DNA of 64,000 bases from Phytoseiulus persimilis (lineage: Eukaryota; Arthropoda; Arachnida; Mesostigmata; Phytoseiidae). The position numbers were made by a program, and so were the translations under genes. The stretch lies in contig CM075101.1 of assembly GCA_037576195.1 (NCBI GenBank), forward strand, positions 44,330,001 to 44,394,000. Direction: 5' to 3'. Within the stretch, counting starts at the first letter, position 1. The number at the start of each line of letters is the position of its first letter. Under the pieces are notes generated by a model, which worked only from the letters and a program-made list of their open reading frames with translations, was not told the origin of the DNA and made no database searches. Positions 25,501 through 34,561 of the stretch are shown here, piece after piece.

Positions 25501-26448
25501 AAAAAGTTCTCAATGCTTGAACCTTATGAGGGTAGGTGGGAGTGGACAAAGCTGCCGGTGTACAATCCGAGTGGGATGAACGAGAGTCCCTGCTCGGATA
25601 GATCCGCGCTGCATCATTGAAAGCCCGTTGCCACAATCACGGTCAGCCCTTTTGAGCAACGGAAGTAGTCACTGCCATTCCTATCCCGTCCCCGGGGTGT
25701 CGACCGACATATTTTCGAATAGGAATCACGAGAAACAGGCTCCAAAACGTCATAGATGGATCTACGGTCACGATCGGAAACAGAGTGAGGATGCAATGGA
25801 ACGAGTCGAGAACGCGACAATGGTTTCAACGCGGTTGTCCTTGGCGAGAACATGGCTGAAGACGAATTTGGCTTTGAAAATATCTACGATCCATCTCCAA
25901 ATATCGAGCACCGAGCATGTGAGTGACAGCTGGATAGGAGAGGATAAACGAACGGAGAGTCGAAGTTGAGCGGCCAGTCGCCGAACCGGCTCCCGTGAAC
26001 CAGGAGCAGCATCCACCCGGCGTTTATACCGGGGACACCGTCGGAGAGCGCGCCGGCTCACTCGCGTTCGTTTAGGAGCGAGCTCAGAATCCCAAGACTC
26101 ATCGGTCAGACGTTGTTCCATCGGGAACTTTGCTCCGAGTCAACGTGGCAGGGAGCCCACCTGTTAGAACTGAGATGAACCTTTCCACTCGGCGTATCTG
26201 ACCCGTGGATCCATTGTTTCAGCCCGGCATGTTGCATCCCCTGACGATCGCTCTAATTCAGCATAACTGCCTGGCAACGACTCGACCCTCCGTTCGAGTC
26301 AACAGTTGATCAGCTCATAGGATCTCCATGAGTCTTCGTAGTCGCTGTCGGCTCCTATACCTACATGCCGCGAAAAATTCCGCGAACAGCTGATCCGTCA
26401 CTGGGTGACAGGTCGGCTCAAAACCCACCTTCTCAAATCGAAGCCCAT
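1448..26448 (-). CDS. ERGIC1: ERGIC1 (ERGIC-32), complete eight-exon gene
   Basis: Joining complement exons 26429-26448, 24657-24791, 7799-7887, 5907-6031, 5589-5763, 4736-4836, 1688-1813 and 1448-1555 gives 879 nt, a 292-aa protein. All junctions are GT-AG and all phases agree. The protein starts M-G-F-D-L-R-R, followed by D-V-Y-R-K-V-P and a first membrane helix (about residues 23-45). Next comes the lumenal domain with L-N-I-S-L-P, G-L-D-I-Q-D-E, G-R-H-E-V-G-H-I-D and P-G-N-F-H-V-S-T-H. Then come K-I-V-P-T-V-Y-E, G-R-I-I-P-A-I-W-F and I-T-V-K-Y, and a second helix after the cytosol-proximal G-G-T-F-T-V. Length and order match animal ERGIC1 (about 290 aa). Known members cycle between ER and cis-Golgi with ERGIC2/3 and affect cargo transport. 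Intron 2 (7888-24656) contains a complete MBOAT gene. Confidence 0.96.
1688..1813 (-). CDS. ERGIC1: ERGIC1 exon 7
   Basis: Acceptor TTCATTCCAG, donor GTGAGT, 42 codons in phase 0. It encodes G-R-I-I-P-A-I-W-F-K-Y-D and I-T-V-K-Y, hallmark motifs of the ERGIC family. Confidence 0.96.
1814..4735 (-). other. ERGIC1 intron 6
   Basis: 2.9-kb intron between exons 6 and 7. It holds a 13-nt G run at 2328-2340 and a pyrimidine-rich stretch around 2455-2650. I see no coding signal or recognisable transposon. Confidence 0.8.
4736..4836 (-). CDS. ERGIC1: ERGIC1 exon 6
   Basis: Acceptor CTTCCACAG, donor GTGAGC, 101 nt. It encodes S-H-D-Y-V-M-K-I-V-P-T-V-Y-E and ends in H-A-H-K. Confidence 0.95.
5589..5763 (-). 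CDS. ERGIC1: ERGIC1 exon 5
   Basis: Acceptor CCGAGCAG, donor GTGAGT, 175 nt. It encodes V-P-G-N-F-H-V-S-T-H and the S-L-T-F-G-D segment of the lumenal domain. Confidence 0.95.
5907..6031 (-). CDS. ERGIC1: ERGIC1 exon 4
   Basis: Acceptor TTTCGCAG, 125 nt, encoding V-G-L-D-I-Q-D-E-N-G-R-H-E-V-G-H and ending I-N-K. The donor GTCCGT is non-consensus after GT, but phase and family alignment fix it. Confidence 0.93.
7799..7887 (-). CDS. ERGIC1: ERGIC1 exon 3
   Basis: Acceptor TTTCGCAG, donor GTGAGT, 89 nt. It encodes S-E-L-Y-V-D-N-P and L-N-I-S-L-P-K-L-S-C, the start of the lumenal domain. It follows the 16.8-kb intron that holds the MBOAT gene. Confidence 0.95.
9781..9786 (-). promoter_or_regulatory. 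Candidate poly(A) signal of the MBOAT gene
   Basis: AATAAA on the minus strand, about 350 bp past the MBOAT stop, followed closely by a GT-rich stretch (CAGTGTTG). It lies inside an ERGIC1 intron, so it would have to be ignored by ERGIC1 transcripts. Confidence 0.5.
10134..11233 (-). CDS. MBOAT2: MBOAT exon 2 (catalytic region, stop codon)
   Basis: Acceptor TTTTCCAG, 1100 nt to TAG-side stop at 10134-10136. It carries both catalytic motifs and a charged C-terminal tail (E-E-R-G-K-A-P-H-E-K). Confidence 0.95.
10134..12493 (-). CDS. MBOAT2: MBOAT-family lysophospholipid acyltransferase (MBOAT1/2 type), complete two-exon gene
   Basis: Complement exons 12088-12493 and 10134-11233 join in frame at I-T-G-A-L-M-M to give 501 aa, close to the 490-520 aa of MBOAT1/2. 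The protein is polytopic, with hydrophobic stretches throughout. The two hallmark MBOAT residues are present: Asn353 in W-N-T-S-T-Q-R-W-L-R and His384 in S-A-A-W-H-G-F-Y-P-G-Y-Y. Family-typical G-W-Y-K-G-S-x-L-L-Q-P-L occurs at the N-terminus and W-K-M-A-E-A-I-C-N-S-S near residue 310. Known members sit in the ER membrane and re-acylate lysophosphatidylethanolamine, -serine or -choline using unsaturated acyl-CoA. I cannot tell MBOAT1 from MBOAT2, and the substrate is inferred. The gene lies wholly within ERGIC1 intron 2 on the same strand and so needs its own promoter. Confidence 0.95.
12088..12493 (-). CDS. MBOAT2: MBOAT exon 1 (start codon)
   Basis: ATG at 12493-12491, 406 nt, donor GTGAGT at 12087-12082. 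It encodes M-S-H-W-I-V-R-D-G-W-Y-K-G-S and the first membrane helices. The start fits the family N-terminus, and no family sequence is missing upstream. Confidence 0.93.
12494..13260. other. MBOAT 5' flank, promoter-like GC-rich region
   Basis: Upstream of the MBOAT start on the minus strand lies a CpG-rich stretch with GGTC tetranucleotide repeats (about 12519-12538). Its composition suits a promoter and 5' leader. I found no sure TATA or initiator element. Open frames across it, the longest 172 aa on plus, look like by-products of composition. Confidence 0.35.
13833..14089. mobile_element. Short non-autonomous hAT-type element (MITE), 257 bp
   Basis: It begins CAGTGGCGTACCCAGG and ends CTGGGTACGCCCCTG, which are imperfect inverted copies of the CAGNGGCG terminus typical of hAT elements. 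The flanks are CACACAAC (13825-13832) and CACCCAAC (14090-14097), an 8-bp target duplication with one mismatch. The inside has no coding capacity; it contains a G run near the left end, and 13 C then 13 A near the right end. Confidence 0.85.
15933..16490. repeat. Foldback element: long imperfect inverted repeat
   Basis: The left arm (15933-16147) and the reverse complement of the right arm (16297-16490) match over about 190 bp. Shared blocks include GATGTGCCG, ATTGCACCGAAAACCCGGAG, CCCGTAGGGCCGAAAACC, GAGCACAGGGTC and GACCAAG. The loop is about 150 bp. The left arm has an extra 21 nt, a tandem copy of the CCCGTAGGGCCG block. It lies in ERGIC1 intron 2, so the ERGIC1 pre-mRNA could fold into a long hairpin here. 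Confidence 0.85.
18953..18972. repeat. CGCT tetranucleotide microsatellite
   Basis: About five tandem CGCT units, within a GC-rich patch in ERGIC1 intron 2. Confidence 0.7.
21956..22345. repeat. Second foldback inverted repeat
   Basis: The left arm near 21957-22055 and the reverse complement of the right arm near 22246-22342 share CGCGCTCAACTTCGATCGCT, then CATAACT, GTGCGGA and TTTAGTCA. Arms are about 100 bp, imperfect, around a loop of roughly 190 bp. No terminal motif or target duplication was recognised. Confidence 0.7.
23640..23820 (-). pseudogene. Possible relic of a retroelement pol C-terminus
   Basis: The minus strand reads through F-N-V-K-T-T-W-F, then R-H-R-H-V-L-R-E-K-S-R-K, one TGA, and N-R-W-E-G-P-F-K-V. 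The R-W-E-G-P-F-K-V block after a basic stretch resembles the end of LTR-retrotransposon integrases. There is no reverse transcriptase motif nearby that I could see. The call rests on one short motif. Confidence 0.3.
24657..24791 (-). CDS. ERGIC1: ERGIC1 exon 2 (first membrane helix)
   Basis: Acceptor TTTCCAG, donor GTGAGT, 135 nt. It encodes the D-L-T-Q-P-T-Y motif followed by a hydrophobic helix rich in Ile, Phe and Leu, the N-terminal membrane anchor. Confidence 0.95.
24792..26428 (-). other. ERGIC1 intron 1
   Basis: 1.6-kb intron between the 20-nt first coding exon and exon 2. I see no further exon or repeat in it. Confidence 0.75.
26429..26448 (-). CDS. ERGIC1: ERGIC1 exon 1 (20 nt, start codon)
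   Basis: ATG at 26448-26446, six codons (M-G-F-D-L-R) plus AG, then donor GTGGGT. The split codon AG|G gives Arg, and the joined N-terminus reads M-G-F-D-L-R-R-L-D-V-Y-R-K, as in the family. It was found by requiring the right phase and the family's N-terminal motif. No transcript evidence is available. Confidence 0.85.
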
Positions 26449-28659
26449 GATGACAAGCTCCGGATGTCTCGAGTGCTTTGACGACTGTCGTGAATCGTGC
26501 AGAAATCGTTTTTTCTTCAAATCGCTCTGAACCGCCACCACAGTCGATTCTAGCACTCCGCACACACACGTCACAATCTGTCTGCCTTTAGCTGGGGCTG
26601 CTGTTGCTGCTCAAAACGTAAACATGGCTCGCCTGCATGCCAGCTGCTCGCCTGCGGGTGAAAAGACGGACGCTTGGACGAACACGACGGGCGACCGACC
26701 AATAGCCCGTTGTTCTGCTCTCCTGGGGAAACACAAAACCGTCGTTGACACAACGGGTCCGCTTCGTCGCCGGCCGTCGCTCCGTCGTCTGCTTATTGCT
26801 CTCGATCCTGGCACAACACTACTTGTCTTGACTCCCCATCTTCAGTTCAGAAACCTCGGGGTAGGCTGTGGGCTCCAATTCCTTACACACCTCAAACTCA
26901 GTCCGAAGCCGTCTGAGGAGTGGTAAAGTGGTAACGACGAACCGTCAGGCAGAGCTCTCGTCGAGTTCGAAATCTCGCGGAAACCAATCTGAACACATCT
27001 CTGTGTCCGGAGTCGCTTGAACCGAGCTCATTGGGAGTTTGTTTCGTCTCTAGAGCCATTTCAGCATCGGTTCGAATGCAGCGGTCAGGAGAACGCAGGG
27101 AGGAATACTAACGCCATCCCAGCGTCCCGGCCATCACAAACCCTCGCGGCTTTGATAAGTTTGACAACGACTCCTCAGCTTTCTTATTTGGCTCCAGCTG
27201 CCTCCGCAGGGGTCAGGTCCCTTTTTCAGATTACGTACTCCGGGAAGGTCACGCCGATTCTTCAGAGAAGAGCGACCCTTCGTCCGATTGCGAGATCCTG
27301 ACAGCGCGAAATCGAATTCGCGCGCGCTTTTCCCAATCTTTCTAATGGATCTACTTCGCCTCTCGGAGGTGGAATCCCTCCTTTTCGATCCGATTCTTGG
27401 CAGCGGAGGAACGAGAACCTGCCGAAGCCGCGACTGGATAGGGTCTGAGTCTTCGCTGAAACTGACAGCGACGGAACTCGCCAGTTTACCGAATAAGAAT
27501 TATTACAAGCTCACGCAGATTTCAGTGGGAGAGGATAACTCAGAACGTGACTGAAAAACCGCCGGGAACGGCGCGAAATCAAACACGCATCAATTCAACT
27601 TGATTCCTGAGAACATACTGTCCCGCATATTGCTTCGAAGCCAAGTTCTGCGGGACGAGCCACTCAGTTCATCTCTGTGCGATACTTTATTTTGCTGAAG
27701 AGTATTATTCGCTGTTTCAGCTGCACTCGCAATCCACAGGAATTGATAATCTGAACTCGGCAAGGAACTCGCCCTGTGATCAAAACGACCAACGTTTCAC
27801 CGCGAGTCTTACTTGCGAAAGCCTGAAAAGGGTGACACTGAGCTCGTAGACCCACCATGTCATTTGTTGAGGACCAGCATCGGGCGAGAGTAGCAGATGA
27901 TTGCGGAGGACGATCGAGGAGGGAATAGCGGTACTTGCTCATGAGTGGAATCTGGAGGTTCGGGCGCGATCCATCAATCCTTGGATATAGGGTGGAAGAT
28001 GAGAAATGTCTGCCATCTCGAGAGAAATAAACAATTCAACCGGATGGATACGTGCAGGTTGTGAACTTCTCAATGACTGAACTTCGGGCTGAGGCCGCGG
28101 TGGGCGGGGATTCAGTCGTCCTGCAGCAGAGGATCGAAAATGAAGGAATCGCAGAGATGAGCGAAGGATTCCATCAGAGACTTCAACGAGATCATCGCAC
28201 ACGGGGGAAACCAAAGTGGAAGAAATTCCCCGTCGTGCCCACACAACGGAAGGGGAGAAAACAGCGCTCGGCGCCGGGCCTGCGGGAGACTGGCTGACTC
28301 TCCTCCTGACACTGCACGCGCCAATGAATGTAGCTCTCTGTTCTCTGGAGATCGAATGGAAGAGCTCAGTGTGTCTGTCAGTGGCGTATCTAGCTCAAGC
28401 TGCGCCGAGGACAAACCGGCAGAAGAAGCGCTCAGCCCCCCTGAACCTGCATGAAACTTTGGTGGGCAATCGGAAGAGATCTTGAAGTTGAGAACAAGGC
28501 CAAATTCATTCAATGTTATCACTAGAGATGGAAAGTTCAGGCGTTAATTATTCTTCACGTTCTGTCTGTCCACATTAGGAGATGGATTATTTAACGTCTG
28601 ATAGCTGAGTTCCTAAGTTCTCGTGGAAATCATGTATAATTCCTGACTCTATCCAAATA
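26449..28659. other. ERGIC1 upstream region
   Basis: This begins the spacer between the divergent ERGIC1 and phosphatase genes. It should include the ERGIC1 promoter and 5' leader, but I can identify no specific site. Non-coding 5' exons cannot be excluded. A CAGTGGCGTATCTAG sequence at 28379 resembles a hAT terminus. Confidence 0.5.
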
Positions 28660-28709
28660 TCCACCCAACAATCCATGAATTGATGAGAGATGATTAATGA
28701 ATAATGCCC

Positions 28710-29772
28710 GAAAATTGGATTTCCGGGATTTCGTTGTAGGAGTCTGTCGGGGTTCTCTCTGATTGTGACTGCTTTTGATGCAATTGCTTCGCAGACACAC
28801 CGTTTAATATCGCCCAAAACCGCTAACGCTGTTTGCGTAACCGCACTGCTGAGTGTCTTCAAGTTTCTCGATTTTCGCCGGAATCGTTGCAAAATCTGTT
28901 GATATGAATACACGCTGTGATTCCAGAAGCGTGTCCAGCAAAATCATGAAACTCCTCGATAGACACCGCGTTTTCTCAATGGAAAACCGTCAGAATGTAT
29001 TCGACTCTTTCGTAGTTCTGCGCGTGACAGTAGCCGCCTGGAGCCAAGTCCCCCATCGTGTGACTACGGGCTTCGGTGGAAGCGGAAGATCGGGGACCAG
29101 GTCCCTGAATCTCCGAACGCGCGAAGGAGCCTCCACAGAAATCCCCTTGACGTTTGCTGTGAATGAGTTGGCCTCCAGAAGCAACTTCCAGAGTTCTTCA
29201 CAGACATTTTGAACTCCGTGAACAACTTATGTTACGTGCACAATCTACAGAAACAAAACTTGGAGTCCTGCAGCGGCTTTTCTCTCATAAGGGGCGGCAT
29301 CGGTGACCAGGAGCAACAGTCTGTCACGTCGAATACCCTCTGGCCACAACAGCACCAACGCCTCACAAAGGGCTTGAGCCGTTGTTGAAGGGTTCACTCG
29401 TTCAATCACTCGCCCTAACAGATAGGCAGTTGGTGGTTTCATGGTGTCGAGCGGGCCAATGGCGGTATTTACATACACCTTTCCCTTCATGTCGGTGGTC
29501 CCATCGACAGACACCCAGATCTCCGGAGCAGCGATAGAGTTCCGAATCTTCTCAATAGCGCCATCATAGAGTCTCGTGAGGTATGTCTCTCGCGGAGTGG
29601 AATGATGCTGGAGGCCTAGCTTCAAGTATTTTCCTATGGAGTTTCTGAAAGACGTGTTTTGAATCTTGTACAAAGGGATGTTGGGCTCCACAAGAATCCG
29701 ACACAAGTCCATCTCAAGTTTCTTCCCTCTGTCCGCAGCGTTGAAGATGCTTGGGAAACCGAATTTTCAGGG
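28710..29772 (-). pseudogene. Degraded hAT-superfamily transposase, CGGBP1-like type
   Basis: On the minus strand the frame reads F-N-A-A-D-R-G-K-K-L-E-M-D-L-C-R, then E-P-N-I-P-L-Y-K-I-Q-N, W-V-S-V-D-G-T-T-D and L-L-V-T-D-A-A-P-Y. After in-frame stops near 29245 and 29232 it continues with V-V-H-G-V-Q and [10 protein letters not shown] frameshift then leads to R-L-L-Q-R-N-P-G near 28710. These motifs are typical of the CGGBP1-like hAT transposases of arthropods and fishes. A TGA also lies just upstream near 29781. At least three stops and one frameshift show it is dead. Confidence 0.8.
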
Positions 29773-29952
29773 AAAATCCCCTGAGAGACGCACTCTGGGC
29801 ATTTATGGCACTGAAGAGCCCGAATTGGCAGAACCATAGGGAAACCGCCAAAAAAAAGGCAGGCATAGGCGCTTAGGGCAGAATGCCTGAATTTCCCAGC
29901 TCCAGCAATGATCTTGACCGCGCACGATGGGCCTTGACCGCGACGAAACTTT

Positions 29953-30178
29953 TTATAACAGCTCCAAACTCTGTATTTTTACATTCTGTCCCTCTAAATA
30001 CTCAATAGCCCTAATGCGCTCAGCCTTTATTGACCCAAGATGATCATGACTCGTGTTTCGCTCCAACTCACTGAGAGACCTCTCACAGCTGTCTATTGTG
30101 ACGGAGATGGTAAGGAGAATTAGCGTGGCAATGCGCAGGTCCGGGAACACGCTATCATCATCGTTAGGAGGTCCGTCG
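29953..30178 (-). pseudogene. C-terminal fragment of a second, different hAT transposase
   Basis: The minus strand encodes F-P-D-L-R-I-A-T-L-I-L-L-T-I-S-V-T followed by S-C-E-R-S-L-S-E-L, ending in K-A-E-R-I-R-A-I-E-Y-L. This is the hAT dimerisation segment of the TTF/MYM-type transposases. Upstream the frame stays open through C-A-N-V-N-F-D-G. Being a C-terminus placed 5' of the other fragment's middle, it must come from a separate insertion. Confidence 0.75.
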
Positions 30179-33100
30179 AAATTGACATTCGCGCATTCTC
30201 CCTTGCACTTACCAACATTTCACGGTCATTCATCTCATCATAAAGCTTCTTTGATCGATCAAACTGAGATTACGATTCTGCGCCCCCTCAGCTCTCTGAG
30301 TCGCGATTTTGATCCCGATCGAGATTGAACTCCTGCTGCAGTTAAGGAGATCGACAGAATTCCGAATCCGTCCGTCCTCAGGCTTGCGCCCTTCCCAGAG
30401 GTGGAGATGGAGGTCCGAATTCGTCCCCCCCCCCCCTCCCCCCAGCCCCCTGGGGCAGGCTCTCGCGCCTGAGATTAAGAGAACTTTTATGGCAGTCACA
30501 GAGAATCAGAGAACTTCATCTCTTCCGCGACCCTCAGCTCTCCGCCCCCAACTTCTCTGGGCGAGATTTCGTCGCCGAGACGATTTGAATCGCCAACGCA
30601 GACATGGTATTGGACAAATTTCCGGGGTTGTTGTGTGAGGGGTTTTGCACCCCTCAGATCCCCGAGGCGTTCATCAGTGTGGGAGTTGAGTCAAGTTTAA
30701 TTTACGATCACGGATATGAAATGAAACCAACTACGGTCTCAGGCCCCCAGTTTTGCTCCCCCCAAACTGCGCGTCCCATCAGCTTTCCGTCCGGGGTACG
30801 TGAATCATTCGTACAGCAAGACTACGCAGAGCTTATGGGTAGTCAACTTCAGCGCCGATTAGTGATGCAGGCAGAATAGGGGATCGTTCTCTCGCGTACT
30901 TCAGCCATGCAGGGGCGTTCCCCAGAAACCTCCCTAGTGGGAGAAGTGAATTCTCCGTCCCAAGGCATTGGTATCCTCGGAAATTCGGGTCCAATCCTAA
31001 ACCTCAACCCATACAGTATGAACCTGAAGAGGGCTCTAGCCCTCTTCGGTGCTGGGTGCGCCCCTACAGCTGATCCGACCACAGGCGCGGTTCATAGTCG
31101 CTCTTAGGCTTATTTGCTCACGGGGAAAGATTGATTCCACCATCTGTATCCTCTCTCCGCTGATCTATTCACGGCAGAATTCCTGCGATTCGCGGTTTCA
31201 AGGAACATGGCGATGCTTCATTCCAGTGGCTCACGGAAGGAGAGGGCGAATCATAGGGGCGCGGAATTCCGGAATTCTGCCGTACCTCGATAACTGGGCC
31301 GAAGACCGGAGGTGGGAGCGTTCCGGTGGAACACGTATTCTCTCGTGGCGGGAGCTCCCTCCGGAGCCCATCTCTGAGCTCATCGGCTCACTCTTCATCG
31401 AAATAGAGCTCGCCTCTGTGCGTGGCGCGACACGGAATGAGCAACTCATTAGCAGCCGCCGTCGGCGGTGAGCTCTGCCATTCTGCAGGCATTTGTGGAC
31501 GGCGGTTCGTGGACCTTGGACGGCGGCTCCTCGAACATGCCTCTGCCTTCATACGTTCGTCCCGTTCGACCATATATCGGGAGCCCAGATCTCACCATAA
31601 GGCATGAGGAGCACGGACACGATCTTCATGGAAATTCGATTCCAGAGCAACGACGTACCTGCCGAGAAATCCTGCTCTTTCGCTGTTCATCGAGTATCGT
31701 TCAACTATCGAGAGCATGACACCCCTCGGATATCCGGAGACGCATTCCTAATGCAGCGGACAGTGACGGCTTTCATCTCTGATCCTCGTGATTTCGAAGG
31801 TTCAGATGTGGCGACCCTCATTGGTTTCAGCATTCCGGGCCAACGTTTTCTCCTTCCTCAGGTGAGTTCCACATTATCCAGAACAGTCAATGTTAGTTCT
31901 TCTCCTACCATAATTCTGGTCACATGGGTTCGGCGTTGAAGACCCGGCATCCACTGAAAGGTCGAGAATCTGTTACATAAGAAGGTTCCGCTTCGGAGAA
32001 TTTCCGCCGCAATCTCTCTCCCGTCGAAACAAAAAAAAGACCGTCGACGACGTTGCATGGCCAATCCGGACGATCGGATGTGGGGCGTTCCCGAGGATAG
32101 TGGGACGAGGAACTGATGTCGAGTTGTTCGATGAAGGAGCACCAAACCCGAATATAATGAAAATTCCAGAATCGCTCTCAAGAGCATTGACGACTAGAGC
32201 CTGGATGTTCGGACGTTATACCATTCATCCTCATCAGGCCATGCATGGATATCTGAGAGGTTGGATCGATAGATCGAATATTGATGTCTTATCGGAGAGA
32301 GACCTGGAACATCGGCCACCAAACCCTCATCCATTTGCCCACCTATGGAGATATGTAGATGGCGGGTATGGAGTGTTAGACACTTGAACTTCCAGGTATA
32401 CTGATCACATCGCACGTGGAGTTCGCAAAAAAAATCTCGGAGAAGTCCGGGAGCTCGAACGGAGAGCATGGCTTCCACGTTGGCAGCGGACGTATGAATT
32501 TGGCGAAGAGTTATTTTGCAGGTGTCACAATGCGCTCTCCGACATCACTTCCAGTGTTCGACTCAGAGGATCAGTCAGACTCAGAGACCCCAGTTCTCAT
32601 GGCTCGTTTCCCTGAGCGCGACTCGGCACCTGGTCCATTGGTAGCACGCCGTGGTGCACCCCCCGTGCATATGTTCTCTATTGCTCCCAGGAACCAGCAG
32701 GAGAGTGGAGGAAAACGGTAGCTCCGAGGTGAAACTGTACAAATGTCAGGACCCATGTCCCAACTCTTATATCTCCGAACGACCATGAGAAGGTTGTCCA
32801 CCGCCAGGATGCCGCCTGGAACACCAAGTACCTGTGCTTGAAATAGTGAGAAACTTCAAGCTCCATCGAGGATGGATGTTTCGTCTCGTACCGACTGTTA
32901 CCCGAGTTCACCCTTTTCAGCTCCACGGATGCATTCGCCGTTCTTCGAGTCGCCTCAAAACCATGATAGCTTGAGATGCGATCATGTATGATTGACCTTA
33001 AGTGGCCTCCGGAAGAAAAATATTAACTGGGGACATCGTAGCAATCCTCTCGACCGCGAGAAGTATACCTCGAGATTCATAACACAAGCAACAAGGGGTG

Positions 33101-33400
33101 CCCGATCAGGCACAGGAAGATTCAGATGAATTCCCGACAATAGCTGTATTCCAATAGTCTATGTCATGCTTCGTGCGAGACTCGAGAAGGCAGCCGCTCG
33201 GGGCGTTCCAGCTCCAGGTAGAAATCATTGTCGTCAACATTTTCCAAATCTGTGATCGCGAGTTCTTCCCTCGTTCCTCTCGAGGCTTCTTCAACCATCC
33301 GTTCCACACCTTTCCCAAAGAACGGGAATCCCATTACGCTACCCGCCCTAGAGAAACGGCCCATTTCCGTTCCTCTGTTCCAAAAAAAATCCGACATCTA
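30179..33400. other. Spacer upstream of the phosphatase gene
   Basis: It holds a C-rich run near 30425-30445 and a possible hAT-like end near 31052-31069 (GGGTGCGCCCCTA). Several open frames of up to 140 aa show no motif I recognise. No gene can be supported. Confidence 0.5.
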
Positions 33401-33436
33401 ATCGCATCCCTCGGCGAGATCACTAGCGGCAACGGT

Positions 33437-33459
33437 GACGACGACGACGACGACGACGA
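33437..33459. repeat. GAC trinucleotide microsatellite
   Basis: About eight tandem GAC units just upstream of the phosphatase gene's likely leader. Confidence 0.75.
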
Positions 33460-33541
33460 TCGCAAAGAGAGAGGGTAAAAGAGGGAGAAGAAGCGGCAGC
33501 ATCGGTTGAGCGGCGAGTTGCTCGTTCGCTGGCACAATCGT

Positions 33542-33547
33542 TCAGTT
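33542..33547 (+). promoter_or_regulatory. Possible initiator of the phosphatase gene
   Basis: TCAGTT matches the arthropod initiator TCAKTY and lies in a CpG-rich stretch about 550 bp before the start codon. I found no clear downstream promoter element. Weak support. Confidence 0.2.
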
Positions 33548-34092
33548 GGTGAGTCGGCGCCGTGCAGTGAGGGAGGATGCTTGTGTTGTGGCGCGCAATT
33601 CAAATCAGAGCCTACTAAAACGAAAATAGCGCGCTTCCGGCGTTCAGACGGCTGCGGAGTTCGGTCGTCGATCAGTTCCTGCCAGTTGTCATCAACCTCG
33701 GAGTTTGTGAACACCTTTCGAGCCGAAAACGCGGTGAATCCACATCGGAACAACAGTATCAACAGCAGCGGCGGCAGCGTCGTGTGTGTGTTGCTGCGAA
33801 TCGAGTCGGTGGTGGCAGCATTATCGTCGGATACTTCATCGTGGGCCAAGTCGTTCGTCGTCGAGGCGCCGTTCGACCGAAGTGAAAGGCCTGCGTTCAG
33901 GCTGACCACGCTTTAGGGTGGTTGGCAGGCGCAGTGACCGACTATCGAACCCAGCTCTTTGACTCCAGCTCAAAGCTTGTCTTCGGCGGTGTTTCCAGCG
34001 TGCTTCCTACGTTGGAGCAGTGCTGGTGGTGTGTGTTGGTGGCTTTTTGAATCGGAGACGAACTTTGATCGGCGGCCTGCCTATCGGGCCAG

Positions 34093-34561
34093 ATGCCCCT
34101 TTTGCTGCAAAATCCCATGTTTGTTGTCGGTAGCAAGGCAAGCACAAAGGGCCCCCGGTCGCCTGGTCCTATGCAACAGCCCTACCAGGTCGTGATGGCA
34201 TTATCGTTCTCGTGCGAGAATCTTCGGAATCATCTCGAGGAAAGTTCACCGCCGCCACTCGACGAAGAGTCTCGCATCCTGATCCTCGACTGCAGGACGT
34301 TTCTAGCCCACAGCGATCGACACATCGTCGGCTCGGTGAACGTCCAATGCCCTGCGATTCTGCGAAGACGACTTGGAAATAAACCACCCTTACGGACAGT
34401 GATCACTGACCGTGAGGTCAGAGAACGGCTCCGAAAAGGACTATACTCGCCGATTGTGTTGTACGAAGAATCGGCCAGCGCAGGACCCAATTCGATGGCT
34501 GCTTTCGTGGCTAGGTGTCTTCAGAATGAAGCCCGAATCAACAACGTCTACATTCTCGAAG
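34093..34561 (+). CDS. MKP exon 1 (start codon, CH2 domain)
   Basis: ATG at 34093; a second in-frame ATG at 34117 is also possible. It encodes the CH2 fold and docking motif and ends L-E plus G, donor GTAAGC, phase 1. Confidence 0.93.

Noticed and set aside
33334-33909. 191-aa minus-strand open frame
   Set aside because: It crosses the GAC microsatellite and likely MKP leader; long Ser runs come from the repeat.
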